Assembly (NCBI GenBank): GCA_030065935.1
Contig: JASJCP010000019.1
Span: 1 to 52,948, forward strand
Direction of reading: 5' to 3'
DNA: 52,948 nucleotides
Source: Xenococcaceae cyanobacterium MO_167.B27
GTDB taxonomy: Bacteria > Cyanobacteriota > Cyanobacteriia > Cyanobacteriales > Xenococcaceae
Positions 1 to 8,439 of this stretch are shown here, one piece after another. The notes under the pieces were generated by a model. That model was not told the DNA's origin. It searched no databases and saw only the letters and a program-made list of their open reading frames with translations. A program made the position numbers and the translations under genes. How positions within the stretch are numbered: the first letter of the stretch is position 1; each line of letters starts with the position of its first letter.

Positions 1-417
1 GACTTATTGGGCGCGTATCTCTAAATTACTGAAGGGTTGCCATCGGCACAGTTATTTTTGGCACGGGGGACGCTGCTTCGCAAGCAGCTTGTCCAACCGT
101 GCCGGTGAGATGAAAGTCAGGGTAGGGGTCAAGCTTAATAACCAGAGTTCGACATCGAAAAGGAAGTTTTTAGGCAAGTCGTCAGATACTCCAGTAAACC
201 CTAGTGGCACAAGTGCGCTTGGTGTCATGCCTACATAAGTTTGCCCAACTTTAAGTAGATTTTTTATTGCGCGCTTTCAATCATCTGTCTCTAATTTCAT
301 GAAAGTTGTCTGTCTTATAATATTAAAGAAAGCCATGGGGATTTTGTTCTAAAACCATAATTTCCTGCCTCAACTACTGCTAGCTCTAAGTAGTAAAACT
401 TAAAAGGAGTTTAAGGG
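1..417. other. Intergenic region with a long hairpin
   Basis: I see no gene in this left-edge stretch. Positions 60-113 form a long hairpin: an outer stem GGCACGG/CCGTGCC, an inner stem GCTGCTT/AAGCAGC and a short CGC loop. It could be the end of an element outside the window or a terminator for a gene to the left. A Shine-Dalgarno AAAAGGAGT at about 402-410 serves the gene that starts at 418. Confidence 0.5.
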
Positions 418-744
418 ATGGATCGAGAAAATAGACAAAAAGCTGGAAAGTTTTGGGGAAATAGATTGGTTTTTATTGCTGGGTTAGCAGGAAGTTTGGC
501 TTTATCATCATTGGCAGCAGCAGAAGATTATAGTATTTTTAGCCAAGATTATTTATCGCGGGATATTGAACGGGATATTCAACGAGAAATCGAGCGCGAC
601 ATAGAAGAAGATATTAAACGAGACATTGAATGGGATCTTGAAAGGCAAATTGAACGAGATATTGAACGAGATATTAGACGAGACATCCAACGAGACATAG
701 AAAGGGATATCGAGCGTGACATCGAAAGATATTTCTCGAATTAA
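418..744 (+). CDS. Secreted R-D-I-E tetrapeptide-repeat protein, unknown function
   Basis: I do not recognise a family. The first ~35 of 108 residues look like a Sec signal peptide: basic start, hydrophobic stretch LVFIAGLAGSLALSS, then AAA before ED. The rest, from about residue 45, is almost only copies of a four-residue unit, mostly ERDI, RDIE or RDIQ, ending in RYFSN. Acidic and basic residues alternate and Ile or Leu falls at nearly every fourth position. This suggests a long charged helix with a slowly winding hydrophobic stripe (inference). The start is the ATG behind a strong AAAAGGAGT. No neighbour gives a functional hint. The unit is also repetitive at DNA level as 12-bp units, so copy number may vary between strains. 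Confidence 0.75.
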   Translation: MDRENRQKAGKFWGNRLVFIAGLAGSLALSSLAAAEDYSIFSQDYLSRDIERDIQREIERDIEEDIKRDIEWDLERQIERDIERDIRRDIQRDIERDIERDIERYFSN

Positions 745-974
745 GACTTACCTAGAACAAATGTTGGAGTTATCCAATATAAACCTCAATTACAAAAGAA
801 CATTAATTTGATTTTACTTCAAGCTCCTCTAAAATTTTTTGGGGAGAAGACTAGACTTGGAGCAACCTACTTAGCATTGGGGATAGGTAATTAGAAATTA
901 GGCTCTTACTAACAAGAAGTTTATTTTTTACGGGAAGTTTACAATCGAAACATAAATCCAAGTAGTAATGATTG

Positions 975-1553
975 ATGGATATTTTATTAGCAATTTGTTT
1001 GGGGATTCCTCTTAGCGCAGCTTGTGGTTTTCGAGTGTTTGTACCACCATTTGCTATGAGTTTAGCTGCTATTTATGGAGATTTTGAATTATCTCCTCAG
1101 TTTGCTTGGTTAGCAACTTATCCTGCTATGGTTGCTTTAGGAATGGCTACAGTAGTAGAGATTTTGGCTTACTATATACCTGTAATTGATAACCTATTAG
1201 ATACCATTGAAATTCCTACTGCCATCGCGGTTGGAACAATATTAACTGGTGCTAGTTTGGGAGATGTGGATCCTGTTTTACAATGGACACTGGCTGTTAT
1301 TGCCGGAGGTGGTACGGCAGGTATTATTGAAAGTGCTACTACTGTTACTAGATTAGCTTCTACAGGATTGACTGGAGGAATTGGCAATATTTTTTTAGCC
1401 ACTATGGAAGCTTTGAGTGCTGCTGTTTTGTCAATTTTAGCTTTAACTTTACCTTTATTAGCTATGGGTTTGGTAATTGGATTGTTAATGTTGGCAATTG
1501 TTAAAATTATTAAGTTTTTCCCTTCTCTTATGGGCAAAATTAAAGGGAAATGA
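975..1553 (+). CDS. DUF4126 family membrane protein
   Basis: Polytopic inner-membrane protein of 192 residues matching the DUF4126 family: an N-terminal MDILLAICLGIPLSAACGFR segment, the loop LDTIEIPTAIAVGTI, and several hydrophobic helices rich in Gly and Ala, ending in a short basic tail (KGK). The family is widespread but has no established activity. I place the start at the ATG at 975. An in-frame TTG one codon upstream is a weaker choice. It is followed on the same strand by the ECF transporter gene after 131 bp, so cotranscription is possible but not shown. Confidence 0.85.
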   Translation: MDILLAICLGIPLSAACGFRVFVPPFAMSLAAIYGDFELSPQFAWLATYPAMVALGMATVVEILAYYIPVIDNLLDTIEIPTAIAVGTILTGASLGDVDPVLQWTLAVIAGGGTAGIIESATTVTRLASTGLTGGIGNIFLATMEALSAAVLSILALTLPLLAMGLVIGLLMLAIVKIIKFFPSLMGKIKGK

Positions 1554-1684
1554 ACCAGTAATCAGTTATCAGTTATCAGTATTGCCCGACTCCCCCAACC
1601 CCCAATTCAGGTTTAACTGCAAAACCCACCCCATATTGGTTAACCTAGAAAGACTGAAAGTTTACCGAAGTTAAATTTATCTCT

Positions 1685-2644
1685 ATGGATTTACTGCGAT
1701 CACTGCCTATTGGACTATACTTAGAACAACCTGTTACTTGGCTACATAGGATCGATCCGAGAGTAAAGCTAGCTTGGTTAATGACTTTTTTAGCAGCACC
1801 TTTATTAGCTAATCCCTATTGGCGTTTGGGTTTATCAGGGTTGTTGATGATTTTAACTATTTCTGCTGCTATTCCTCTAAGAGTTTGGCGACAACAAATG
1901 GGATGGTTACTCACTTTATCAGTACTGGTGTTTTGTATAACTGCGATCGCCCCTGATGGTTTAGCGGTTAAATCCCAACCTAGATTACCAGAGGTATGTT
2001 TCAACGCGAAGCAAGAATTAATTACCCCACAACTGACACTATCAGAAGAGTTAGAGTGTCACAGTTATCTACCACAACCCACCCCTTATAACTATGTGTT
2101 GGTAGAAACTACAGCCATCAATTTCCTACCTAAAATTACCATTACTCGTCGTTCTCTTGATGTAGCTATTCGGGTTGCAACTTTAGTATTTACTCTAATT
2201 TACAGCACTAATCTTTATCTTCTCACTACTGCACCAGAAGAAATTACTGCTGGTTTAGAAGACTTAATGAGTCCTTTAAGAGTCCTAAAAATTCCTGTTA
2301 CAGAAATTATTTTAACTTTAACTCTAGCTTTGCGTTTTATTCCTCTAGTCTTAGAAGAAGTGCAAAACCTAGTACGTTCAGTAAGAACAAGAGCGATTAA
2401 TTGGCAAGAATTAGGTCTTCGTCGCAGCGCACAAGTTTGGTTAATTGTAGCAGAAAAATTGTTAGAAAATCTTTTAATGCGAGCGGAACAAATTGCTATA
2501 GCAATGGATGTTCGAGGCTTTACTACTCCCAATGAACATAAAGTAGAATGGCATCAATTACGATTGAGATTGCGAGATTGGATAGTATTAGCTGGTCTGA
2601 TTCCTTTCTGGTTAGCTCGTTTAACTTTCGGTGGAATTAGTTAG
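1685..2644 (+). CDS. Energy-coupling factor transporter transmembrane protein (EcfT/CbiQ family)
   Basis: A 319-residue T component of an energy-coupling factor importer. It would couple ATPase subunits to a substrate-binding S protein in the cytoplasmic membrane. Visible features are the N-terminal YLEQPVTWLHRIDPRVKLAW segment, helices around residues 30-90 and 160-220, and the coupling-helix signature with alternating Arg residues in LVRSVRTRAINWQ and AIAMDVRGF near residue 275. A polar insertion at about 95-150 is longer than in compact CbiQ proteins. No ATPase or S subunit gene is nearby, so the substrate cannot be read from context. Dispersed T components often share a common A/A' pair encoded elsewhere. 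Confidence 0.88.
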   Translation: MDLLRSLPIGLYLEQPVTWLHRIDPRVKLAWLMTFLAAPLLANPYWRLGLSGLLMILTISAAIPLRVWRQQMGWLLTLSVLVFCITAIAPDGLAVKSQPRLPEVCFNAKQELITPQLTLSEELECHSYLPQPTPYNYVLVETTAINFLPKITITRRSLDVAIRVATLVFTLIYSTNLYLLTTAPEEITAGLEDLMSPLRVLKIPVTEIILTLTLALRFIPLVLEEVQNLVRSVRTRAINWQELGLRRSAQVWLIVAEKLLENLLMRAEQIAIAMDVRGFTTPNEHKVEWHQLRLRLRDWIVLAGLIPFWLARLTFGGIS

Positions 2645-2672
2645 GTTACTTGCGCTCTTGCTACTTATTAAT

Positions 2673-2870
2673 TTACCCTTCATAATCGCTATCAATTTCT
2701 ATATCTAAAGTGTCTTCATCTACTCTAATATACAAAATATTAGGACGACAACATATTTGACAATCTTCTACATAAGACTGTTGCATTCCACCACTTATAT
2801 CCACAAAAGTAGTATTAGGTTCACCACAGAAAGCGCAAAAATATTCGGAAGTAGTTTGCATAATAATCAC
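2673..2870 (-). CDS. CPXCG-type cysteine-rich zinc-ribbon protein
   Basis: A 65-residue protein with two Cys-x2-Cys knuckles (CAFC and CQIC) and an acidic tail ending DIEIDSDYEG. This is the pattern of the small CPXCG-motif cysteine-rich family, a predicted zinc ribbon of unknown role. The first Met lies 2 bp after the stop of the upstream permease gene on the same strand, so translation is probably coupled. An internal Met at codon 4 is an alternative start. No enzymatic residues are visible, and a role in nucleic-acid or protein binding would be a guess. Confidence 0.8.
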   Translation of the reverse strand: MIIMQTTSEYFCAFCGEPNTTFVDISGGMQQSYVEDCQICCRPNILYIRVDEDTLDIEIDSDYEG

Positions 2871-2872
2871 AA

Positions 2873-4030
2873 TTATCTTTCTTTAAGTTGTACTGAGCGA
2901 TTAAACCAGTTCATAATTAGGGAAATAATCAAATTAATTGTGAGATAAATTCCCATCACAATTAGTAACATTTCTACCGATCGCCCTGTTTGATTAGAGA
3001 TAGTATTAGAGAGGGCGTAAATATCGTTATAACCGATGGCGATCGCTAAACTAGAGTTTTTGGCTAAATTGAGAAATTCACTAGTTAAAGGAGGAATCAT
3101 CACTCGTAAAGCTTGAGGAAAAATTACTAATTGCATTACTAAACCTGGTTTTAATCCTAAAGCTCTAGCAGCTTCCCATTGTCCCTTATTTACTGATTGA
3201 ATACCAGCCCTTACTACTTCAGCAATAAACGCAGCAGTATAGACACTTAGCCCAATTAATATTGTGGCAAATTCTGGGGAAAGATTTACCCCCCCCGTGA
3301 TAGAATTTTCCTCTAGTTTCGGGAAACTCCAATCTATAACAAAGCAAAATACTAGAATAGACGCGATCGCATTTACAGCAATTAAATTTAACCAAATTTG
3401 TCCAGAGTTTCCTGTTTTTTCGACAATGCTAATATGTTTGCGCCAAAAAACCACACTTAAAATTAAAGCAACTAGAATAAAAATCCATCCGAGCCAAGTT
3501 GTTAAACCTCCCACAAACCAAGGAATATCCATACCACGATTAGTTAAAAAGATGTTTCCCCCGACAACAAGAGGCGTATCAATTTTTGGAAGTTTTAAGA
3601 AGACAGCAAAATACCAGAGAAAAAGTTGTAAAAGTAAAGGAGTATTGCGTAAAGTCTCTACATATATTGTAGCTATTTGGCGGACTAACCAGTTATCAGA
3701 TAGTCTTCCAATTCCAATAGTAATGCCAATAATTGTAGCAATAATAATTCCGAAAAACATTACCTTAATAGAGTTGATCAATCCTACTAAAATGGCGCGA
3801 AAGTAAGAGTCAGTAGGTTGAAAATCTATTGGGGGATTGCCAATGGCAAAAGAAGCAGGGCGAGAAATAAAATTAAACCCAAAACTAAATCCTAGCCTGC
3901 GAAAATTATTAACTAAATTATTTCCTAAAATAGCAATAATAATAATAACTATAATTAAGACTACAATTTGTCCTAAAATATTTAAGACTCTGCTGTCACG
4001 CCAAAAAGGTATTTTTTCTGTATTAGCCAT
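2873..4030 (-). CDS. natG: Amino-acid ABC transporter permease (NatG/AapQ-like)
   Basis: A 385-residue permease of the polar amino-acid uptake family (HisM type). It has an N-terminal anchor helix, a periplasmic segment, then a core carrying the EAA loop EAARALGLKPGLVMQLVIFP that contacts the ATPase, followed by the typical SLAIAIGYNDIYALS stretch. Size and long N-terminal extension match NatG of the cyanobacterial neutral amino-acid system (Nat) and proteobacterial AapQ/BztB. In that family it pairs with a second permease, a binding protein and an ATPase. None of these is in the window, so the gene stands alone apart from the small zinc-ribbon gene behind it. Its start codon is only 18 bp from that of the divergent yjbQ. 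Symbol assigned by family resemblance. Confidence 0.82.
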   Translation of the reverse strand: MANTEKIPFWRDSRVLNILGQIVVLIIVIIIIAILGNNLVNNFRRLGFSFGFNFISRPASFAIGNPPIDFQPTDSYFRAILVGLINSIKVMFFGIIIATIIGITIGIGRLSDNWLVRQIATIYVETLRNTPLLLQLFLWYFAVFLKLPKIDTPLVVGGNIFLTNRGMDIPWFVGGLTTWLGWIFILVALILSVVFWRKHISIVEKTGNSGQIWLNLIAVNAIASILVFCFVIDWSFPKLEENSITGGVNLSPEFATILIGLSVYTAAFIAEVVRAGIQSVNKGQWEAARALGLKPGLVMQLVIFPQALRVMIPPLTSEFLNLAKNSSLAIAIGYNDIYALSNTISNQTGRSVEMLLIVMGIYLTINLIISLIMNWFNRSVQLKER

Positions 4031-4048
4031 TGATTAATAAGAGGCAAA

Positions 4049-4468
4049 ATGAAACACTATCAAAAAGCGATAAGCTTAAAAACTGTAGGTAAATCTTTGC
4101 ATAAAATTACCAGTAAAGTCGAACAAATTGTTACAGAATCTACCGTAGAAACAGGTTTATGCACAATTTTTGTCCGTCATACCTCTGCTTCCCTAGTTAT
4201 ACAAGAAAATGCCGATCCTGATGTTCTCAAAGATTTAGCTAACTTTTTTGCTAAATTAGTCCCAGAAGATTCTATGGCATATATTCATAATGCAGAAGGC
4301 GCGGATGATATGCCAGCCCATATTCGCTCCGCTTTAACCCATACTTCCGAACAAATACCCATTTCAGGAGGAAGATTAGTATTAGGTGTTTGGCAAGGAA
4401 TCTATCTCTGGGAGCATCGTCAACGTAGTCATCAACGGGAAATTGTAGTGCATATCAGTGGTAGTTAA
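4049..4468 (+). CDS. yjbQ: YjbQ/UPF0047 family protein
   Basis: A 139-residue single-domain protein of the UPF0047/YjbQ family, reported to have weak thiamine-phosphate synthase activity, although the physiological role is unsettled. The signature is clear: RHTSASLVIQENADPDVL in the N-terminal half, AEGADDMPAHIRSAL around residue 90, and the closing GVWQGIYLWEHR. Conserved His and Asp/Glu residues form a presumed metal site. Length is normal. It is divergent from the amino-acid permease gene with only 18 bp between start codons, so its promoter must overlap the other gene. It ends in heptamer repeats before the convergent nadE. Confidence 0.88.
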   Translation: MKHYQKAISLKTVGKSLHKITSKVEQIVTESTVETGLCTIFVRHTSASLVIQENADPDVLKDLANFFAKLVPEDSMAYIHNAEGADDMPAHIRSALTHTSEQIPISGGRLVLGVWQGIYLWEHRQRSHQREIVVHISGS

Positions 4469-4489
4469 AGTAGCAAGTAGCAAGTAGTA
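4469..4489. repeat. Heptanucleotide tandem repeat (AGTAGCA x3)
   Basis: Three head-to-tail copies of a 7-bp unit (AGTAGCA, AGTAGCA, AGTAGTA) lie between the stop codons of the convergent yjbQ and nadE genes. This is the short tandemly repeated repetitive sequence class common in cyanobacteria. Confidence 0.7.
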
Positions 4490-4497
4490 ATCTAAAG

Positions 4498-6201
4498 TTA
4501 AGTTAACCACTTACTAGCAATAGGCATACGCCAACCAGTACCAAAAGCTCGATCTGTTATCTTTAATCCTGGGGGTGCTTGTCTGCGTTTAAACTCAGCA
4601 CGGGCAAGTAGTTTCATGACTTTCTTAACTACTTCTGCATCGAATCCTGACTCTATTACTTGTACTTCAGATTGATGCTGGCAAACGATGCGATCCAATA
4701 TATCATCTAGTATCTCATAAGGCGGTAAAGAATCCTGGTCTTTTTGTCCAGGTTTTAACTCCGCGCTAGGAGGTTTATTAATCACGTTAACAGGGATAAC
4801 CTCTTGTTCTCGATTTAACCAACGACAAAGATCGAATACCTTAGTTTTCGGTACATCTGCAATAACTGCTAAACCGCCATTCATATCACCATAAAGAGTA
4901 CAGTATCCTACCGCCATTTCTGACTTGTTCCCAGTAGATAATAACAGATAACCAAACTTATTTGCGATCGCCATTAAGATATTACCCCGTATCCGTGACT
5001 GGATGTTTTCTTCAGCAACACCAAATTCTGTACCAGCAAATAAAGGCTCTAACAGAGTATCATAAGCTTGCATTGCTGCTTCTATAGAAATCTTATGACT
5101 GTTAATTCCCAAATTATTCACCAAAGCTACCGCATCAGTAATAGAATGATCCGAGCTATAGGGAGATGGCATTAATACCCCCAATACATTATCACATCCT
5201 AAAGCTTCAGACGCGATCGCAGCTACCAAAGAAGAATCAATCCCACCACTCAATCCCAACAAGGCTTTAGTAAAGCCACACTTCCTTGCATAGTCTTTTA
5301 CTCCCAACACCAAAGCGGAGAATATTGCTTCTTCTTGACTTATCTCAGTCTTTTCTCTTGGGGGAGAAGTAATAGGGATGAGATTATCTTTCTTTTTGGG
5401 GGGGTTAAACTCTATAACAACTAAATCACTATCAAAACTCTTAGCATGAGATACTATTTCTCCCTTGCTATTACACACAAAACTATTACCATCAAAAATC
5501 AGATCGTCATTCGCCCCTACCTGATTAGCATATAAAATTGGTATCTGATAGCGAGTCGCAGCATGAGACAATATCTTTTCCCGTAGCTGCTGTTTTCCCA
5601 CACTATAAGGAGAAGCTGACAAGTTAACTATAATATCTACCCCCGACTGCGCTAAGTCTGCAATAGGATTTATCTCGTAACTCCGTTTCCCCCAAAATGT
5701 TTCATCATTCCACAAGTCTTCACATACAGTTACTCCTATCCGATACTCTCCTCTACTATGTAAGTGGTTAGGGGTGAGGTTGAAACTATTACTGTGATTT
5801 CCTGGTTGAAAATATCTATCTTCATCAAACACATCATAGGTAGGTAGCAAGCGTTTGTGAAAGATTTGCTTAATTTCTCCTGCTTCTAATAAGGCGATGG
5901 AATTATATAAAGGTTTTTGTCCTTGGGAATGGGCGTGAGGATTTTCTGTTACAGTACCAACTAAGATCGCGATGTCTGGTGGTATTTGTTGCGCTATCGC
6001 TTCTAGTTGTTGTTGCATCGAGTCTATAAAACGGGGATATAGTAACAAGTCTCTGGGAGGATATCCACAAAGGGATAATTCGGGAGTAAGTAATAGTCTC
6101 ACATCTTGACTTGCTGCTTGTTGTGCTGCGGTAATTATCTGTTGGGCGTTATGGATAATGTCGCCGATGGTTGGATTTAGTTGGGCTATGGCTATTTTCA
6201 T
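4498..6201 (-). CDS. nadE: Glutamine-dependent NAD(+) synthase
   Basis: Catalyses the last step of NAD synthesis, amidating deamido-NAD with glutamine-derived ammonia and ATP. The 567 residues hold two domains. The first is an N-terminal nitrilase-type glutaminase with the Glu-Lys-Cys triad, read as E41 (LLLTPE), K116 (IFHKRLLP) and C160 (GVTVCEDLWN). The second is a C-terminal synthetase with the pyrophosphate loop SGGIDSS at about 318-324. Length is normal for the glutamine-dependent form in cyanobacteria. It lies downstream of pncB-nadD-nrtR on the same strand but is separated from nrtR by about 0.9 kb holding the pchB-like gene and inverted repeats. It may therefore need its own promoter. 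Confidence 0.95.
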   Translation of the reverse strand: MKIAIAQLNPTIGDIIHNAQQIITAAQQAASQDVRLLLTPELSLCGYPPRDLLLYPRFIDSMQQQLEAIAQQIPPDIAILVGTVTENPHAHSQGQKPLYNSIALLEAGEIKQIFHKRLLPTYDVFDEDRYFQPGNHSNSFNLTPNHLHSRGEYRIGVTVCEDLWNDETFWGKRSYEINPIADLAQSGVDIIVNLSASPYSVGKQQLREKILSHAATRYQIPILYANQVGANDDLIFDGNSFVCNSKGEIVSHAKSFDSDLVVIEFNPPKKKDNLIPITSPPREKTEISQEEAIFSALVLGVKDYARKCGFTKALLGLSGGIDSSLVAAIASEALGCDNVLGVLMPSPYSSDHSITDAVALVNNLGINSHKISIEAAMQAYDTLLEPLFAGTEFGVAEENIQSRIRGNILMAIANKFGYLLLSTGNKSEMAVGYCTLYGDMNGGLAVIADVPKTKVFDLCRWLNREQEVIPVNVINKPPSAELKPGQKDQDSLPPYEILDDILDRIVCQHQSEVQVIESGFDAEVVKKVMKLLARAEFKRRQAPPGLKITDRAFGTGWRMPIASKWLT

Positions 6202-6586
6202 GGTTTAATCTGGCGCAGAGGGGTTTATGGTTGGGTGTTTTGAGTGGTGGAGGAGGTTTGGAGTGGGTTTGATGTTTATGGTGTTGGAGTTGTGGGTTTT
6301 TTCTCGCGCAGAGTCGCAGAGTCGCAGAGAGATTTAGGGTTGGGGTTTATAGCTTGAGTGGGAGTTTTTTATAAGAGTTTACTAGCGTTGGTGAATGGGT
6401 AATGGCTAATAATAATACTGGTCGTCTCATCATTTCATTATTCAAAAATTGCTTTACTGTTGACACTTGACAGGATATTATATTCATAATGGAAAATAGT
6501 GCGTCCTGCGACCCTTTCTTAATTATTCAAGCTACAAAAAAATCAAACAAGGGTTGATTATTTCTTATATATTCATTTTTTTTAAA
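6202..6586. other. Intergenic region with left inverted-repeat arm of the pchB-like cassette
   Basis: No gene is seen here. Positions 6212-6237 form a 26-bp sequence that recurs inverted at 6977-7002 with one mismatch. A second G/C-rich motif built of CGCAGAGT units at 6303-6330 is matched in inverse orientation around 6991-7020. The rest is AT-rich. Confidence 0.65.
6212..6237 (+). repeat. Left arm of 26-bp inverted repeat flanking the pchB-like gene
   Basis: This arm begins GGCGCAGAGGGG and ends GGTTGGGTG. It matches the reverse complement of 6977-7002 at 25 of 26 positions. The pair encloses the isochorismate-lyase-like gene and about 740 bp in total. Confidence 0.75.
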
Positions 6587-6892
6587 TTACATCTCATCTG
6601 TATGTTTTCCCCAGTGCTGTAACTCTTCATTAATAAAATAGTTCACTAAATCCCGATATAACTTCTCCACCACATCAGGATGCAAATTATTTTCTTCTGC
6701 CCAAACTCTTCTTTGCTGTAACATCGAATTAAATCTATCTACACCCTTAACATCTTCCTTACTATTTTTAAACTTAGCAGCAGCTTTTACATACTCAAAT
6801 CTTTTACCCAACTTAGTAATAATATCCCGCTCTAAACTATCTATAGCTACTCTGATTTCTTTAATATTCTGACAATCTTGTGGTTGCTTCAT
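6587..6892 (-). CDS. PchB-like isochorismate-pyruvate lyase / chorismate-mutase fold protein
   Basis: A 101-residue AroQ-fold protein closely resembling Pseudomonas PchB, which removes pyruvate from isochorismate to give salicylate and has weak chorismate mutase activity. From the chosen ATG the sequence aligns without gaps for the first 42 residues with the PchB sequence I remember: MKQPQDC, then R14 (EIRVAID), R31 (GKRFEYV) and K42 (AKFK). These are the three residues known to bind substrate in PchB. The motif RRVWAEENNL near residue 65 also matches. I prefer this ATG to one 16 codons upstream because it restores that alignment. It lies between nrtR and nadE inside inverted repeats. No isochorismate synthase or salicylate-using gene is in view. 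A chorismate mutase role remains possible. Confidence 0.8.
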   Translation of the reverse strand: MKQPQDCQNIKEIRVAIDSLERDIITKLGKRFEYVKAAAKFKNSKEDVKGVDRFNSMLQQRRVWAEENNLHPDVVEKLYRDLVNYFINEELQHWGKHTDEM

Positions 6893-6976
6893 TTTATTGA
6901 TTCTTTGCGTAAAAAAAACCAAAACTATAATACTAAACAAATAACCCCTCTTAACACCTCCTACTCAACCTCTTTC

Positions 6977-7002
6977 CACCCAACCATATACCCCTCTGCG
7001 CC
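6977..7002 (-). repeat. Right arm of 26-bp inverted repeat flanking the pchB-like gene
   Basis: Reverse complement of 6212-6237 with one mismatch. It is followed at 7003-7020 by CTCTGCGACTCTGCGTGAG-type sequence that mirrors the CGCAGAGT units at 6303-6330. Confidence 0.75.
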
Positions 7003-7093
7003 TCTGCGACTCTGCGTGAGATAAAACAAAACTGATAAACCAAACAAATAACGTCTCTTCCAACCTCCTACTTAACCTCAAAAATCTCAACCA

Positions 7094-7852
7094 TTAAATA
7101 AAAACTAAAGGCTTATCCTTAAAAGGCATAAAAGCCACCTTATCAAAACAATAAAGACTAGCTGGACGACCAGCACCACGACTTACTTTTACTCCTGTAT
7201 CTGATAAAAATCCTAACTTCAATAACCGCGATCTAAAATTAGAATAGTCAGAAAAATTCTCCCCTAATACAGTACAATAAAGCTGATAAAGATCGTTCAG
7301 AGTAAACCTCTCTGGTAAAACATCAAAGGCGATCGGACTGTATTCTAACTTATTTCTCAAGCGACGATAACCATATTCTAAAATTTGATTGTGATCGAAA
7401 GCTAATTGCGGAACTTCTTTGACTTGATACCAAGCAAGATTGACTGAAGGTTTGGCAATTAATTCTGCTTCTTCATATCTGACTAAAGCAAAATAACTTA
7501 CTGATAAATATCTTACTCCAAAGCTTTCTGGTGCTTCTCTAGGATCTCTTCCTGGGTCGCCAAATGTATATAATTGTTCTAGATATAAATTATTAACTCT
7601 AATTTTTTCGGCTAAAGTTCTATAAGCAGCTTCTTGTAAAGATTCTCCTTGACGCACTAATGTTCCTGGGAGACTCCACCTATTTTCATGGGGTTGTTCT
7701 TTTCTTTTTCTCAGTAAAACTAACAAGCGGTTATATTGAGTATCAACGGAAAAAATTACGTTATCAACTCCTACTTTAAAGTTCGCTAAATTTACAGTTT
7801 GAGTATCGGATTCTGTTTCTGTTTCTGAATTAAACTTCATAATTATAATCAA
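7094..7852 (-). CDS. nrtR: NrtR-type Nudix-related transcriptional regulator
   Basis: A 252-residue protein with an N-terminal Nudix fold and a C-terminal winged-helix domain (ERFTLNDLYQLYCTVLGENF through SRGAGRPASLYCF). This is the layout of NrtR repressors, which sense ADP-ribose or other NAD products and control NAD salvage genes. The Nudix box at about 60-83 reads GTLVRQGESLQEAAYRTLAEK: the catalytic REUxEE is degraded to RTLAEK, as expected for a sensor rather than a hydrolase. It follows nadD with a 4-bp start/stop overlap if the first Met is used. The Met at codon 5 is an alternative. Position behind pncB-nadD and a palindrome at the pncB promoter support an autoregulated NAD operon. 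Confidence 0.85.
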   Translation of the reverse strand: MIIIMKFNSETETESDTQTVNLANFKVGVDNVIFSVDTQYNRLLVLLRKRKEQPHENRWSLPGTLVRQGESLQEAAYRTLAEKIRVNNLYLEQLYTFGDPGRDPREAPESFGVRYLSVSYFALVRYEEAELIAKPSVNLAWYQVKEVPQLAFDHNQILEYGYRRLRNKLEYSPIAFDVLPERFTLNDLYQLYCTVLGENFSDYSNFRSRLLKLGFLSDTGVKVSRGAGRPASLYCFDKVAFMPFKDKPLVFI

Positions 7853-8439
7853 ACAGCAGAATATAAATGTTTTCGCTTAATATATTGTTGAACAGCAGGG
7901 GTTATCACGGTTTTATCTTGCTCTAAACGATAGGCACTAGATGATACCCTGGGAGCATTTAGTGTCGCAATAGTACATCTTCCTCCAAGATTTTTTAAAT
8001 CTTCTAAATCTGATTCAGTAATAGCATAACCAGGACGAGGTATAACTAAAATTTTTACTTGTTCTAATAATTCTTCAATACGATACCATTTAACTATTTG
8101 CTGGACTAAATCTGCACCAATAACCAAGGTTAATTCCGCATTTTTCCAGATTTTTCTGGCTTTTTGTACTGTAATCAAAGTTCTGCGATCGCTTATTGTT
8201 TGGTATAATTTAATATTGTGTTTTTTTGGCTCAATCTCATCAATTGCTACTTGCAACATTTCACCGCGATGCTCTAAAGTAGTCTGATGTTTTTTAAAAG
8301 GATTGTCAGAAGCCCACACTAATACCAAGTCATAATGTTCTGCTAACCACTTTAATATGGTTTGATGTCCTGCTGTTGGAGGATCGGCACTAGTACCAAA
8401 GAGTGCTATTTTTTTAATAGGTGATAGCTGATTATTCAT
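7849..8439 (-). CDS. nadD: Nicotinate-nucleotide adenylyltransferase
   Basis: Transfers AMP from ATP to nicotinate mononucleotide to form deamido-NAD. The 196 residues carry the nucleotidyltransferase signature near the N terminus as GTSADPPTAGH, the T-x-G-H version of the HxGH motif, and the C-terminal phosphate-binding motif as RVSSSAYRL, in place of the usual ISST-x-x-R. WASDNPFKKH around residue 43 is also typical. Length is normal. The gene shares one base with the end of pncB and overlaps nrtR by 4 bp, so the three are almost certainly one transcript. It supplies the substrate of NadE. Confidence 0.92.
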   Translation of the reverse strand: MNNQLSPIKKIALFGTSADPPTAGHQTILKWLAEHYDLVLVWASDNPFKKHQTTLEHRGEMLQVAIDEIEPKKHNIKLYQTISDRRTLITVQKARKIWKNAELTLVIGADLVQQIVKWYRIEELLEQVKILVIPRPGYAITESDLEDLKNLGGRCTIATLNAPRVSSSAYRLEQDKTVITPAVQQYIKRKHLYSAV

